The position numbers and the translations under genes are program-made. The notes under the pieces were generated by a model, which did not search any database, had not been told where the DNA came from, and worked only from the letters and a program-made list of their open reading frames with translations. A stretch of 57,303 nucleotides of DNA from Floccifex porci. GTDB lineage: Bacteria > Bacillota_I > Bacilli_A > Erysipelotrichales > Erysipelotrichaceae. Positions 18,065 to 25,902 of the stretch are shown piece by piece (positions within the stretch are counted from its first letter, which is position 1; each line of letters begins with the position of its first letter). The stretch is from NCBI RefSeq assembly GCF_009696175.1, contig NZ_VUMM01000010.1, positions 1 through 57,303 on the forward strand, read 5' to 3'.

Positions 18065-19042
18065 ATGAGAAAAGGTACATTATTAAGTGTTCGTAAAGAT
18101 ATACGTGTAGTGGATGCGACCATTCGTGATGGTGGATTGTGTAACAATTTTGAATTCAGTGATGAATTTGTTAAAGAATTATATAAAGCAAATATCAAAG
18201 CTGGAATTGACTATATGGAATTTGGTTACAAAGCCAGTAAAAAATTATTTAATGTGAATGAATTTGGAAAATGGAAATTCTGTGATGAACAGGACATTCG
18301 TAGTATTGTAGGCGATAATGTTTCTGATATGAAAATATCCGTAATGGCCGATGTAGGTCGATGTGACTACAAAACGGATTTTCTTCCTGCCAGTGAAAGC
18401 GTTATTGATATGGTTCGTGTTGCCTGTTACATTCATCAGATTCCAGCTGCAGTTGAAATGATTGAATATTTACACGATCTGGGTTATGAAACCACATGCA
18501 ACATTATGGCCATCAGCCAGATTGGCGCCGATAATTTAAGAGAAGCTCTAGAAATGTTGTGTGAAACTCCAGTGGACATCATCTATATTGTAGATAGCTA
18601 TGGTTCTTTATATCCAGAAAATATTGAAAAATATTCAAAAATGTATTTAGAATACGCAAATAAATCCAATAAACAAATTGGTATTCATGCACACAACAAT
18701 CAGAATCTGGCTTTTGCCAATACCATTGAAGCCCTATCTTATGGAGTTTCTTATTTAGATTCCACGGTACAGGGAATGGGACGTGGTGCAGGAAATTGTG
18801 CATCTGAACTTTTACTGGGATTCTTGCGTAATCCAAAGTACAGTTTATATCCATTATTAACTTTCATTGAAAACTATATGGTTCCTTTGAAAGAAAGTGG
18901 AGTTGTATGGGGATATGATCTTCAGTATTTATTTACTGGCCAATTAAATCGTCATCCTAGATCCGCTATTAAATTCACCAATGAAAAGCGTAAAGATTAT
19001 TGTGACTTCTACAAAGATCTATTAGATGATTCTGTATTCTAA
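18065..19042 (+). CDS. DRE-TIM metallolyase-like aldolase
   Basis: A 325-residue protein of the HMGL-like/4-hydroxy-2-oxovalerate aldolase group. VVDATIRDGG at residues 15-24 is the DRE-type motif that holds the divalent metal, and GIHAHNNQNLAFAN near 205 gives the HxH metal ligands. GMGRGAGNCASELLLGFL near 245 is another conserved stretch. The substrate is not known: no acylating aldehyde dehydrogenase partner is nearby, as would be expected for a true hydroxy-oxovalerate aldolase. GAGGTGA lies at normal spacing before the ATG at 18065. It is monocistronic, with its own terminator. Confidence 0.88.
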   Translation: MRKGTLLSVRKDIRVVDATIRDGGLCNNFEFSDEFVKELYKANIKAGIDYMEFGYKASKKLFNVNEFGKWKFCDEQDIRSIVGDNVSDMKISVMADVGRCDYKTDFLPASESVIDMVRVACYIHQIPAAVEMIEYLHDLGYETTCNIMAISQIGADNLREALEMLCETPVDIIYIVDSYGSLYPENIEKYSKMYLEYANKSNKQIGIHAHNNQNLAFANTIEALSYGVSYLDSTVQGMGRGAGNCASELLLGFLRNPKYSLYPLLTFIENYMVPLKESGVVWGYDLQYLFTGQLNRHPRSAIKFTNEKRKDYCDFYKDLLDDSVF

Positions 19043-19072
19043 GAAGAGGATTCCTCTTCTTTTTCCTTTTTT
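19042..19072 (+). terminator. Terminator of the aldolase gene
   Basis: AGAAGAGGA pairs with TCCTCTTCT (19042-19060), followed by TTTTCCTTTTTTT. It begins at the stop codon. Confidence 0.75.
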
Positions 19073-19094
19073 TAGACTATCTTTTCCACATTAC

Positions 19095-19122
19095 TTGTAT
19101 CTATAAATATTCTTTATATAAT
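19095..19122 (+). promoter_or_regulatory. Promoter of a candidate small RNA
   Basis: TTGTAT (19095-19100), 16-bp spacer, TATAAT (19117-19122). No gene of normal length follows on this strand before a terminator at 19251-19289. Confidence 0.6.
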
Positions 19123-19128
19123 GAAATT

Positions 19129-19290
19129 GAAATTAGAGATACCAATAGATAAAGGGGTTATCTATAGTTACATACCGCTATAGATATTAAAAAAAGGTAT
19201 TTAATATAGATGAGATAGAAAGGAGTAAGCATGAATCGATTTATCTCATAAAAGGTCCTTACATCATAAATAGATAGTAAGGACCTTTTA
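19129..19290 (+). ncRNA. Candidate small structured RNA or short-peptide transcript
   Basis: The predicted transcript is about 160 nt. It contains a 9-bp hairpin TATCTATAG/CTATAGATA (19159-19167 with 19178-19186). A second stem ATGAGATA/TATCTCAT (19210-19217 with 19242-19249) encloses an AAAGGAG site and the start of a six-codon reading frame (MNRFIS, 19231-19251). The strong terminal hairpin AAAGGTCCTTAC/GTAAGGACCTTT follows at 19251-19288. It matches no RNA family that I recognise. It could be a small regulatory RNA or a remnant leader. Confidence 0.45.
19251..19290. terminator. Terminator of the small RNA, shared with the convergent gene
   Basis: AAAGGTCCTTAC (19251-19262) pairs perfectly with GTAAGGACCTTT (19277-19288) and is followed by TTAATATTTA. 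The minus-strand gene ends at 19288, inside it. Confidence 0.8.
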
Positions 19291-19725
19291 ATATTTACTA
19301 TTTCGTTTATACACAAAACTTACAATTTCATAAATCACATCTATATCTTTTTGTGTAAAATTGTATTTTACTTTATATTTATTAAAATACAACAACTGTT
19401 CCTCTTTTACAGATTGAAGCGTATGCAGTTCCATTTTTCTTTTTATATAAGAATCAATGCTAAAATAAATATTAGCTCTTCCTTTCTGATCTCGATTCAC
19501 AATAAACCAGTAAGCTTCTTTTGATAAACCTTCCAGATAGGAATATTCAACTTCTTTTTCTAAACCAAAATATAACCAGTATTTAGAATCAATCAAAGTA
19601 TGAATAATATATTCCATATTATTCACATCCAGCAATTCTTCCTTTAATAAACCTTTTAAATTTGAATTTAAATTGATCAATAACTGAAATAGATATTTTC
19701 GATTCTGAAGCTCTTTATAATTCAT
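19288..19725 (-). CDS. Hypothetical protein, 145 aa
   Basis: I do not recognise this protein. It is soluble in appearance, rich in Lys, Tyr, Leu and Glu, with no membrane segment or signal peptide. The N-terminal third (residues 1-60) looks helical, and the C-terminus YNFTQKDIDVIYEIVSFVYK also looks like a helix. The ribosome binding site is weak. It lies 28 bases after the PAP2 gene on the same strand, so it may be the last gene of the phospholipid operon. AT content is like its neighbours. Confidence 0.55.
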   Translation of the reverse strand: MNYKELQNRKYLFQLLINLNSNLKGLLKEELLDVNNMEYIIHTLIDSKYWLYFGLEKEVEYSYLEGLSKEAYWFIVNRDQKGRANIYFSIDSYIKRKMELHTLQSVKEEQLLYFNKYKVKYNFTQKDIDVIYEIVSFVYKRNSKY

Positions 19726-19752
19726 ATATCGAATATAAAATTTAAATTGACA

Positions 19753-20436
19753 CTATATATGAAAAAAATAATGAATGAATTTAGAATAATATCGATAACA
19801 TTTCTTAGAAATCAAGTAAGACACTTCCGCTAATCCTACTGCAGCAATTACATCCACTATAACATGCTGTTTTGTGGTTAATGTACAGATGCAGATGGCA
19901 ATGGCCATCAAAAAAGAAAAGATTTTATATCCTGTTTTAATCTGTTTCTGATTTCTTAGACCAATCCAGCATAACCAGCTGACTAAGCAATGAATGGATG
20001 GAAATAAATTATCTGGCATATCAATTTTATATAGAAACAATAAAATCTGATTCCAGATTGTACCTGGCTGAATCAATGGTCTAATATTTGTAGAAGGAAG
20101 GATAATAAATAAAAAGAAACAAATTATTTTTGATAAAAAATCCGAGCAGAAAAAGATATCACTGTTTTTTCTGGATTGTCTGGAACAGATAAAATAATTG
20201 ATTGTCCAGAATAGAAAACACCCAAAATATAATATAGTTGTCCATGGCATTACAGGAATCTCATTGTCAAGTGATAAGGTTAGATTATAATGCATTCGAT
20301 TTAAATTAATATATCGAGCAAGATAATATACAAATTCATTAAATAAAAAAGCCAATATCAATACACATAAACTGTATTTATATTTTTTTAGAACTTCCAA
20401 TCCATTCTCCCATTTGTACCCGAATTTCCTGTTCAT
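19753..20436 (-). CDS. PAP2-family membrane phosphatase
   Basis: A 227-residue multi-pass membrane protein. The three acid-phosphatase motifs are readable: LPSTNIRPLI (about 118-127; usual KxxxxxxRP degenerate), PSIHCLVSW (about 148-156) and TLTTKQHVIVDVIAA (about 188-202), the last two giving the catalytic histidines. Likely substrates are phosphatidic acid, phosphatidylglycerol phosphate or a lipid pyrophosphate. It starts 59 bases inside psd, behind its own AAAGGAG, so the long overlap appears real. Its position after pssA and psd suggests a lipid phosphatase working with them. Confidence 0.85.
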   Translation of the reverse strand: MNRKFGYKWENGLEVLKKYKYSLCVLILAFLFNEFVYYLARYINLNRMHYNLTLSLDNEIPVMPWTTILYFGCFLFWTINYFICSRQSRKNSDIFFCSDFLSKIICFFLFIILPSTNIRPLIQPGTIWNQILLFLYKIDMPDNLFPSIHCLVSWLCWIGLRNQKQIKTGYKIFSFLMAIAICICTLTTKQHVIVDVIAAVGLAEVSYLISKKCYRYYSKFIHYFFHI

Positions 20437-21178
20437 TGTAACACTCCTTTAAACAAATACTGTCTTTTTTAAAAATCAATACAATGGTTGATCCCGCTAA
20501 ATCAAAATACCCTTTCTCTTCTCCCTTTTTAAAATAAGAATCTTCTTTTTTATTCACAATTCCACCTACCACAAAAGCTCCAATTTCACATTGAATCACA
20601 TCTTTAAAATGTTTTGTGTTTAATACACTGACAGTTCTCTTGTTTAATGTATAAACTGGATATGTTTCACAGGCAATGGATTGTACACTGTGAAGAGTTC
20701 CTTTAATTTCTTTATGTTTATTCTGATATCCTTCATCTATGTAACAATAATGATGATAGTCTCTTGCGCACAATCGAAAAACAAGTAAAGTCCCTGATTT
20801 ATATTGTTCACAAAGAATATCATCCTGAATAAAATCTTTTAAATCATAATACGAGCCTTTTATAAAAAAATGATGTGTTTCATCCAATGAAAAACAGGAT
20901 AAAAATCCATCACAGGGACTGATCAGATGTTCTGGATGTAAATCTATATGTACATCGTTTCTGGAACGCAAAAAGAATTCCTGATAGGTTTTAAACGATT
21001 GTCCCTGAATGTCTATATTATATTTTTTTACATATTTAGATATTAGAGGATAAGAAAGTTTAGACTTTAAAAAACAGACAATTAATTTATCGATATGAAA
21101 ACTCATTAAGATTTTTAAAATCAGTCTTCCTAAAGTCGTACCATATAGAAATTGAACCGAAGCATCATTTTCTTTCAT
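20378..21178 (-). CDS. psd: Phosphatidylserine decarboxylase
   Basis: A 266-residue proenzyme that converts phosphatidylserine to phosphatidylethanolamine at the membrane. YQEFFLRS near residue 66, SPCDGFL near 87, DYHHYCYIDEG near 135 and IGAFVVGGIVNKK near 202 are family motifs. DLAGSTIVLIF near 232 contains the GS cleavage site that generates the pyruvoyl group (AGST in place of the common LGST). The start overlaps the pssA stop by 4 bases (ATGA), so the two enzymes of the pathway are translated together. Confidence 0.93.
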   Translation of the reverse strand: MKENDASVQFLYGTTLGRLILKILMSFHIDKLIVCFLKSKLSYPLISKYVKKYNIDIQGQSFKTYQEFFLRSRNDVHIDLHPEHLISPCDGFLSCFSLDETHHFFIKGSYYDLKDFIQDDILCEQYKSGTLLVFRLCARDYHHYCYIDEGYQNKHKEIKGTLHSVQSIACETYPVYTLNKRTVSVLNTKHFKDVIQCEIGAFVVGGIVNKKEDSYFKKGEEKGYFDLAGSTIVLIFKKDSICLKECYNEQEIRVQMGEWIGSSKKI

Positions 21179-21795
21179 AGAATCACCTTACATAAAACCA
21201 AACCCAGTATGAATAGAATTCCAATCAGAATCACAATATTTCTGGTAATATTTGGTTTTTTAATTTTAAAAGGAGTTAAAAAAGCAATTGCGATTAAAAC
21301 CAGTACAATTGGCATTAAGATTTCTAATCGAATATGTATCATTTTACCGGCTAAAATAAATGAAGGAATAAGAAAGGCAGTTGTAGTAACTGGAAGTCCT
21401 AAATAAACATTTCTTCTTCCCTCTTCATTTTCCTGTCTTTGAAGTTCATCTACATTAAACCATGCCAGACGGATCAAAGCACATAATACATAAAAAGAAG
21501 ATATCACCATTCCTAAATTGCTGGAATGACATATAGAAAAAATCAATGCTCCAGGTAAAACACCAAAACAGATTAAATCAGATAATGAATCAATTTCAAC
21601 TCCAAACTGTTTTTCCGCTTTGGTTCTCTTTCTTGTAGCCGCAATTTTCCCATCAAACATATCACAGATTCCTGCAACCATTAAACAGATCAAAGCATAT
21701 AAAATATTTCCTTTTATCACAAAAACAATTCCCGTAAATCCAGATATCATTCCTATATAAGTTAATATCACTGTATAATTATAAAATCCTAGCAT
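21175..21795 (-). CDS. pssA: CDP-diacylglycerol--serine O-phosphatidyltransferase
   Basis: A 206-residue multi-pass CDP-alcohol phosphatidyltransferase that makes phosphatidylserine. The active-site motif starts DMFDGKIAATRKRTK and ends FGVEIDSLSD, following the D-G-x2-A-x(n)-R-x(n)-G-x3-D-x3-D pattern with small spacing changes. The start at 21795 (MLGFYNYTVILTY) has AAGGAGAG before it and matches the usual N-terminus; an upstream ATG would add 27 residues overlapping the VTT gene. Directly followed by psd. Confidence 0.93.
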   Translation of the reverse strand: MLGFYNYTVILTYIGMISGFTGIVFVIKGNILYALICLMVAGICDMFDGKIAATRKRTKAEKQFGVEIDSLSDLICFGVLPGALIFSICHSSNLGMVISSFYVLCALIRLAWFNVDELQRQENEEGRRNVYLGLPVTTTAFLIPSFILAGKMIHIRLEILMPIVLVLIAIAFLTPFKIKKPNITRNIVILIGILFILGLVLCKVIL

Positions 21796-21806
21796 ATACT
21801 CTCCTT

Positions 21807-22385
21807 CTAAATAAAATAGGCAAAAAACAGACAATAAAATAAGATACACCATGGTTTTGCGAATATAATGATCCATAAAAATTTCTTAAAGGACATTGAA
21901 ATCAGTCCTGAAAAGTAACATAAGAAATCATCTGGAGCCAAAGGAAGCAATATACATAAAAATAAAATAAATGTATAACTGTTTTTTGTTTGAATCCAGT
22001 TTGTGAATCTTTCATATTTTTCGATGGATATTAATTTTTTTACTAAAGATACACCATATCTTCTAGCTAACCAGAATGCCATCAAAGAACCCAGGGAGAT
22101 GCCTATATAGTTGATCCAGAACCCGTTCATTGCTCCATACATAGAAGCCCCTACAATACATCCAAAAAAACCAGGCAAAACAGGCAGAACAACCTGAAGG
22201 ACCTGTATAATGGTTAAAATAAAGGGTCCTAACAGTCCAAATTCCTGTATATAGCTTCTTAAAGAAGCAATAGATGAAAATCTTCCTTCTATCCATCCTT
22301 TTAACACAACAAATAATACGATTCCAAATAAAAGAATCATTGAAGTCATTAATATATTTTCAATAAATGTCTCTTTACGTTCCAT
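21807..22385 (-). CDS. TVP38/TMEM64 (VTT domain) membrane protein
   Basis: A 192-residue protein of the DedA/VTT superfamily with an N-terminal helix and about five further membrane segments. The conserved stretch VVLPVLPGFFGCIVGASMYG (about 66-85) and the helix GISLGSLMAFWLARRYG (about 94-110) are typical, as is LPLAPDDFLCYFSGL near 147. Some VTT/DedA proteins have been shown to move lipids such as C55-P or phosphatidylethanolamine across membranes. As first gene of a pssA-psd operon a lipid-flipping role is a fair inference. GAAGGA precedes the ATG. Confidence 0.85.
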   Translation of the reverse strand: MERKETFIENILMTSMILLFGIVLFVVLKGWIEGRFSSIASLRSYIQEFGLLGPFILTIIQVLQVVLPVLPGFFGCIVGASMYGAMNGFWINYIGISLGSLMAFWLARRYGVSLVKKLISIEKYERFTNWIQTKNSYTFILFLCILLPLAPDDFLCYFSGLISMSFKKFLWIIIFAKPWCILFYCLFFAYFI

Positions 22386-22470
22386 AATATCCTTCTTTCG
22401 ACTAAAGTATATCGATTAATTCTTAAAAAAAACTTAAGACGATAGAAAAGGTTTCTAAAATATTATGGAT

Positions 22471-22507
22471 AAAAAAAGTCTGTTCTATACATCCTTTAAC
22501 AGACTTT
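22471..22507 (-). terminator. Terminator facing the phospholipid operon
   Basis: AAAGTCTGTT (22475-22484) pairs with AACAGACTTT (22498-22507); the minus strand then has a run of seven T. It would stop leftward transcription coming from the insertion-sequence remnant before it enters the VTT gene. Confidence 0.7.
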
Positions 22508-22664
22508 AACAAGTAAATAATACCACATTTCACATAAAATCAATAGAATACAAATGATTATGTAATATTATCTTAAAAAAGTTCTGTATTTTTTAACGAT
22601 AAAGCTCATTTTTTTATACTTTTTCAAACAACAATACACTCAGAATGATAATCAAAACAATTCC

Positions 22665-22977
22665 AGTGCCATACCACCAGTACATTCAGATGGTGAGTAT
22701 CAATATTCGTAAACTGGCTGAAGTTTCTAAAGTATGTCAAGGATGCACTGCTGCACCGATAATGGATTGATGGAAGAATTCTGGGAATCCCAAAATGTGA
22801 ATGATACAAAGGAAAACGTTTTGATACTAAGAAGAGGCTGATAGAAGAAATTGAAAGTGGATTGTTTCTATATGAACAGAAGATATCAAATAAGATTTGG
22901 TGCAAGAACACCATCAGAAATAAGAAAAGAAGCATTTGTTTCAGAAACACCGGTAAATTATCGAATTCCATAAAATA
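22665..22977 (+). pseudogene. Decayed IS3-family transposase OrfB (C-terminal part)
   Basis: Reading the plus strand in changing frames gives conserved OrfB segments in the right order: PPVHSDGEYQY (around 22669-22712, the second catalytic Asp region), then MSRMHCCTDNGLMEEFWE (around 22735-22790, with the catalytic Glu), then YKGKRFDTKKRLIEEIE, then RFGARTPSEIRKEAF near the end. Several frameshifts and stops separate them, so it is a dead copy of the catalytic domain. The N-terminal part and OrfA are missing. It is the same broad family as the element at the left edge of the window. Confidence 0.75.
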
Positions 22978-23160
22978 ACAGGATTGAAAATAAAGGCTGG
23001 AACACTACAGAAATAATACAGATTCTATGATAGCTACATTATAATGGATTTAGTCATGGAAATACAGTACCTGAAATCCTATTAAAAAGAAACAAAACCT
23101 GATTTCTGTCTTGACAGAGGCGGTTCATTTTATTAAATGTAATAAATTATCTCTATAAAT
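22978..23160. other. Intergenic remnant with no recognisable gene
   Basis: This stretch follows the transposase remnant and may include its old end. I see no usable reading frame, repeat or RNA fold. Confidence 0.4.
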
Positions 23161-23193
23161 AAAAAAAGGGCCATAGGAGTATGTTTCCTATGG
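23161..23193 (-). terminator. Terminator downstream of tRNA-Glu
   Basis: CCATAGGA (23171-23178) pairs with TCCTATGG (23186-23193). On the minus strand the hairpin is followed by CCCTTTTTTT. It lies about 155 bases after the tRNA 3' end. Confidence 0.7.
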
Positions 23194-23347
23194 ATAAAGG
23201 GTTTCACTATAGAGTATATTCGTTTTGATGGATGCAGTCTTATAAAAGTGTAAAATTTTTAATGTTGCGTGTTTTCAATTCATTTAAATTCCATTTATTT
23301 TTTGTCAATTTTTAAGAATTTTCCTTAATATTAAATAAAAATAAAAA

Positions 23348-23422
23348 TGGTAGCGCGTACGGGATTTGAACCCGTGATACAGCCTTGAGAGGGCTGTGGC
23401 TTGACCGCTTGCCGAACGCGCC
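23348..23422 (-). tRNA. tRNA-Glu (anticodon CUC)
   Basis: On the minus strand a 75-nt cloverleaf runs from 23422 to 23348: acceptor stem GGCGCGT/ACGCGCT with a G-U first pair, a D arm with AAGCGGT, anticodon stem CAGCC/GGCTG, loop CTCTCAA giving CUC, a 4-nt variable loop, T arm ACGGG-TTCAAAT-CCCGT, then discriminator A and an encoded CCA. The short variable loop excludes Leu and Ser. CUC reads only GAG codons. Confidence 0.9.
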
Positions 23423-23465
23423 ATGTACTTTCATAGTATATCACACTATGAAAGAAATAAAAGTT

Positions 23466-24410
23466 TTAGTTCATATATTTTAAATCCGGCTGGATATCAG
23501 GAAAAGTATCATATGTAAGTTCAATATTTAATTTTTCACAGGAATCTTTTAATGCTTCTCTTACATACGGATTGCGACAATGGATCGATTTAGGAATGCC
23601 ATTTTTTTCTATATAATCCATTACGATATCAAAGACAAAACAAACTTCTTCCTCTTCCACTGGAACAAATTCCAGTTCCAGTATATCAAAATTTTCATCC
23701 ATTATATAAAACATTAAAGGATTTAGAAGCTTTCCATATGATAATTCTTCATCAACGGGCATATAAGTATACATTAAATCTACATATATTTCTTCCTCTA
23801 CTCTATCCAGTAAAATTAATTCCTCTTTATATTCATCATCTATAAACATCTGTCCATATTCTTTTTCAACAGGAATCGGTTTTGAAACAGAAATCTTATT
23901 ATTCATAATTCTTAACATCTGTCCAATCTCAAAATCTGGATTGATTTCATCATTTATAAGATAATGATAAATTGTTTTATATAATAAATCATATACTTCA
24001 AGCAATACATCCACTTCTTTCTCGGTCAATGCAAATGGAAGAAAACGCTTTTCCATAGAAGCATAATATATATAGGAATCCAATTCATCGCAATATAGAC
24101 CTGTCTGATCGTTATCCAATTCTTCTTCATACATAAAACAAACTAAACATTTGATATCTCCAAATAAGAAATCTTCAGGGACAGGCCCCGGATTTTCAAA
24201 TGTTGTTTTAAAATCCGCATATCCATCTAAACCTTCAAATACAGCAATTCCATATGTCAATTCACTATATCCTAATATAGAACAATAATATACCATTTCA
24301 TTATTCTGTGAAAACACTTCAATCAGGTCATATTCGGATAAATATTTCCATGGTTCTAATTTTGCGATTCTGATGGTTAAATCCACTAACTGATCTAATT
24401 TCTGTTTCAA
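23466..24410 (-). CDS. Probable DUF7309/DUF6930 domain protein
   Basis: A protein of about 314 residues, acidic, without membrane segments. The first part (W-x-x-L-x-x-x-D-L near residue 22, then YYCSILGYSELTYGIAVFEG) resembles DUF7309, and the end (NGIPKSIHCRNPYVREAL and then LNIELTYDTFP) resembles DUF6930. Function is unknown. Start choice is uncertain: TTG at 24410 follows AGGAGG at short spacing, while an ATG at 24425 has no site and would overlap the esterase gene. It lies 43 bases upstream of the tRNA gene. Confidence 0.65.
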   Translation of the reverse strand: MKQKLDQLVDLTIRIAKLEPWKYLSEYDLIEVFSQNNEMVYYCSILGYSELTYGIAVFEGLDGYADFKTTFENPGPVPEDFLFGDIKCLVCFMYEEELDNDQTGLYCDELDSYIYYASMEKRFLPFALTEKEVDVLLEVYDLLYKTIYHYLINDEINPDFEIGQMLRIMNNKISVSKPIPVEKEYGQMFIDDEYKEELILLDRVEEEIYVDLMYTYMPVDEELSYGKLLNPLMFYIMDENFDILELEFVPVEEEEVCFVFDIVMDYIEKNGIPKSIHCRNPYVREALKDSCEKLNIELTYDTFPDIQPDLKYMN

Positions 24411-24418
24411 AGTTCCTC

Positions 24419-25204
24419 CTACCATACATTCTGTATGTCTTTATTTTTCCATAAATATTCCATAAATCCTTTAACTTGTTTTGCCCAATCGGCTTCACAA
24501 TGTCCTCCTTGTATCTGACAGAACATCTGTGATTTATCCTTCAGTAATTCATATATTTTTTTATTGCATTTATATGTTAGAGAATGTGTATCTAAACTTG
24601 ACTCATTCAAAATTCCAAAGGCTTCTTTTGTTCCCCAGCTTAAATAGACTTTTGTATCTTCAAATAATTTTATGTGTTTTAAATCTTTTTCAATTTGTTT
24701 TATACAAGGAACAATGGTACTGGACACACAAGCCGCTTTTGAAAAATATGTATTATAGTGAATCAGTCCATACAATGACATTAATCCACCCATACTGGAT
24801 CCTGCAATAGCTGTACATTCTCGAAAAGGAATAGTTCTATAATGCGAATCAATATATGGTTTTACTTCCTCTAAGATCCATTTCCATGTTTCCTTTCCCA
24901 GACTTGTATATTCACTTAAAAATCCATTTGAAACTGTATAAGGCAGATATTCATTCATTCTTTCATTCTTCTTATGACCACATTCTAATCCAACTACGAT
25001 CAGATCTTTATCCCATGTATCCAGAAAATCTTTTAATCCCCAGCAGGTTCCATAGGTTGCCACTTCATCAAAAAATAAATTATGTCCATCAAAAAAATAC
25101 ATGACTGGATATTCCTGATGACTATTAAAATAAGATTCTGGTAGATAAATATGCAATGTTCGATAATCGTTTGCCTTTTCAAACCAAAGCTGTTTTTGAA
25201 TCAT
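24419..25204 (-). CDS. Alpha/beta hydrolase, esterase D-like
   Basis: A 261-residue putative esterase (PF00756-like). VMYFFDGHNLF near residue 34 is the conserved start strand, and IAGSSMGGLMSLYG near 130 carries the nucleophile Ser in a GxSxG elbow. GGHCEADWAKQV near 235 supplies the catalytic His. No signal peptide is visible, so it is probably cytoplasmic. Relatives act on acylated sugars, siderophores or S-formylglutathione; the substrate here is open. AAGAGGT precedes the ATG. Confidence 0.85.
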   Translation of the reverse strand: MIQKQLWFEKANDYRTLHIYLPESYFNSHQEYPVMYFFDGHNLFFDEVATYGTCWGLKDFLDTWDKDLIVVGLECGHKKNERMNEYLPYTVSNGFLSEYTSLGKETWKWILEEVKPYIDSHYRTIPFRECTAIAGSSMGGLMSLYGLIHYNTYFSKAACVSSTIVPCIKQIEKDLKHIKLFEDTKVYLSWGTKEAFGILNESSLDTHSLTYKCNKKIYELLKDKSQMFCQIQGGHCEADWAKQVKGFMEYLWKNKDIQNVW

Positions 25205-25213
25205 AATTACCTC

Positions 25214-25861
25214 TTAATACTTTAAACATTTCTGAATGTCTTTTTTCGTTCCTAAAATCAACATCGTCATCCCTTTTTTTAAAACTGTATCTGGAGTAAT
25301 AGACAACATTAATTTTCCATCAATTTTTAATCCTAAAATATTCACATTATGTTTTTTTCGTACATTAATGTCTAAAATCGTTTTATTCTGCCAAGGTAAA
25401 GGAATATCTACTTCATATATCGCATGATCCATATCCAGCTGGATATAATCAAAAACATGATCCGAACTATATGTAGTGGCAGTCCAGATTGCCATTTGTC
25501 TTTCGGGATATACTACCTGATCGGCTCCCATTTTCAAAAGAAATTTTCGATGAATATCTCTGGCTGCTCTTGCGACTACAAAAGGACATCCTAATTCTTT
25601 ACATAAACTGGTTGCTTCTAAAGAAGCCTGAAAATTATCTCCAATACAGATTACACACATATCAAAATCAGATATTCCTAAAGATTCCATATATAACGGA
25701 TCGGTCGCATCTCCTATTTGAGCGCTGGATACATCATTGGCAATAGAATCGATATTCTTTTCATTTATGTCAACTGCCATAACTTCATGTCCCAAAGACA
25801 TTAATTCACGAGCACAATGTCGTCCAAATCTTCCTATACCTACAACTAAAACTGATTTCAT
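25214..25861 (-). CDS. KtrA/TrkA-type potassium channel regulatory subunit (RCK)
   Basis: A 215-residue cytoplasmic gating ring protein: an RCK_N Rossmann domain starting VVGIGRFGRHCARELMSLG (residues 5-23) and an RCK_C domain from about 130. Such proteins bind ATP/ADP or NAD(H), and in Bacillota often c-di-AMP through RCK_C, and control a KtrB/TrkH membrane pore. No pore gene is next to it, so the partner must be elsewhere. It lies 9 bases upstream of the esterase gene. Confidence 0.88.
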   Translation of the reverse strand: MKSVLVVGIGRFGRHCARELMSLGHEVMAVDINEKNIDSIANDVSSAQIGDATDPLYMESLGISDFDMCVICIGDNFQASLEATSLCKELGCPFVVARAARDIHRKFLLKMGADQVVYPERQMAIWTATTYSSDHVFDYIQLDMDHAIYEVDIPLPWQNKTILDINVRKKHNVNILGLKIDGKLMLSITPDTVLKKGMTMLILGTKKDIQKCLKY

Positions 25862-25902
25862 ATACTTCCCAACTTTCTCAATAAATTATATCATATCCTT
25901 TA

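Noticed and set aside
22624-22971. 115-codon minus-strand frame over the IS remnant
   Set aside because: The plus strand holds ordered OrfB motifs; the minus-strand frame has no motif and no ribosome binding site.
23302-23307. TTGACA on the minus strand after the tRNA gene as a promoter of a second small RNA
   Set aside because: No -10 occurs at a usable distance, so only the terminator at 23161-23193 was kept.
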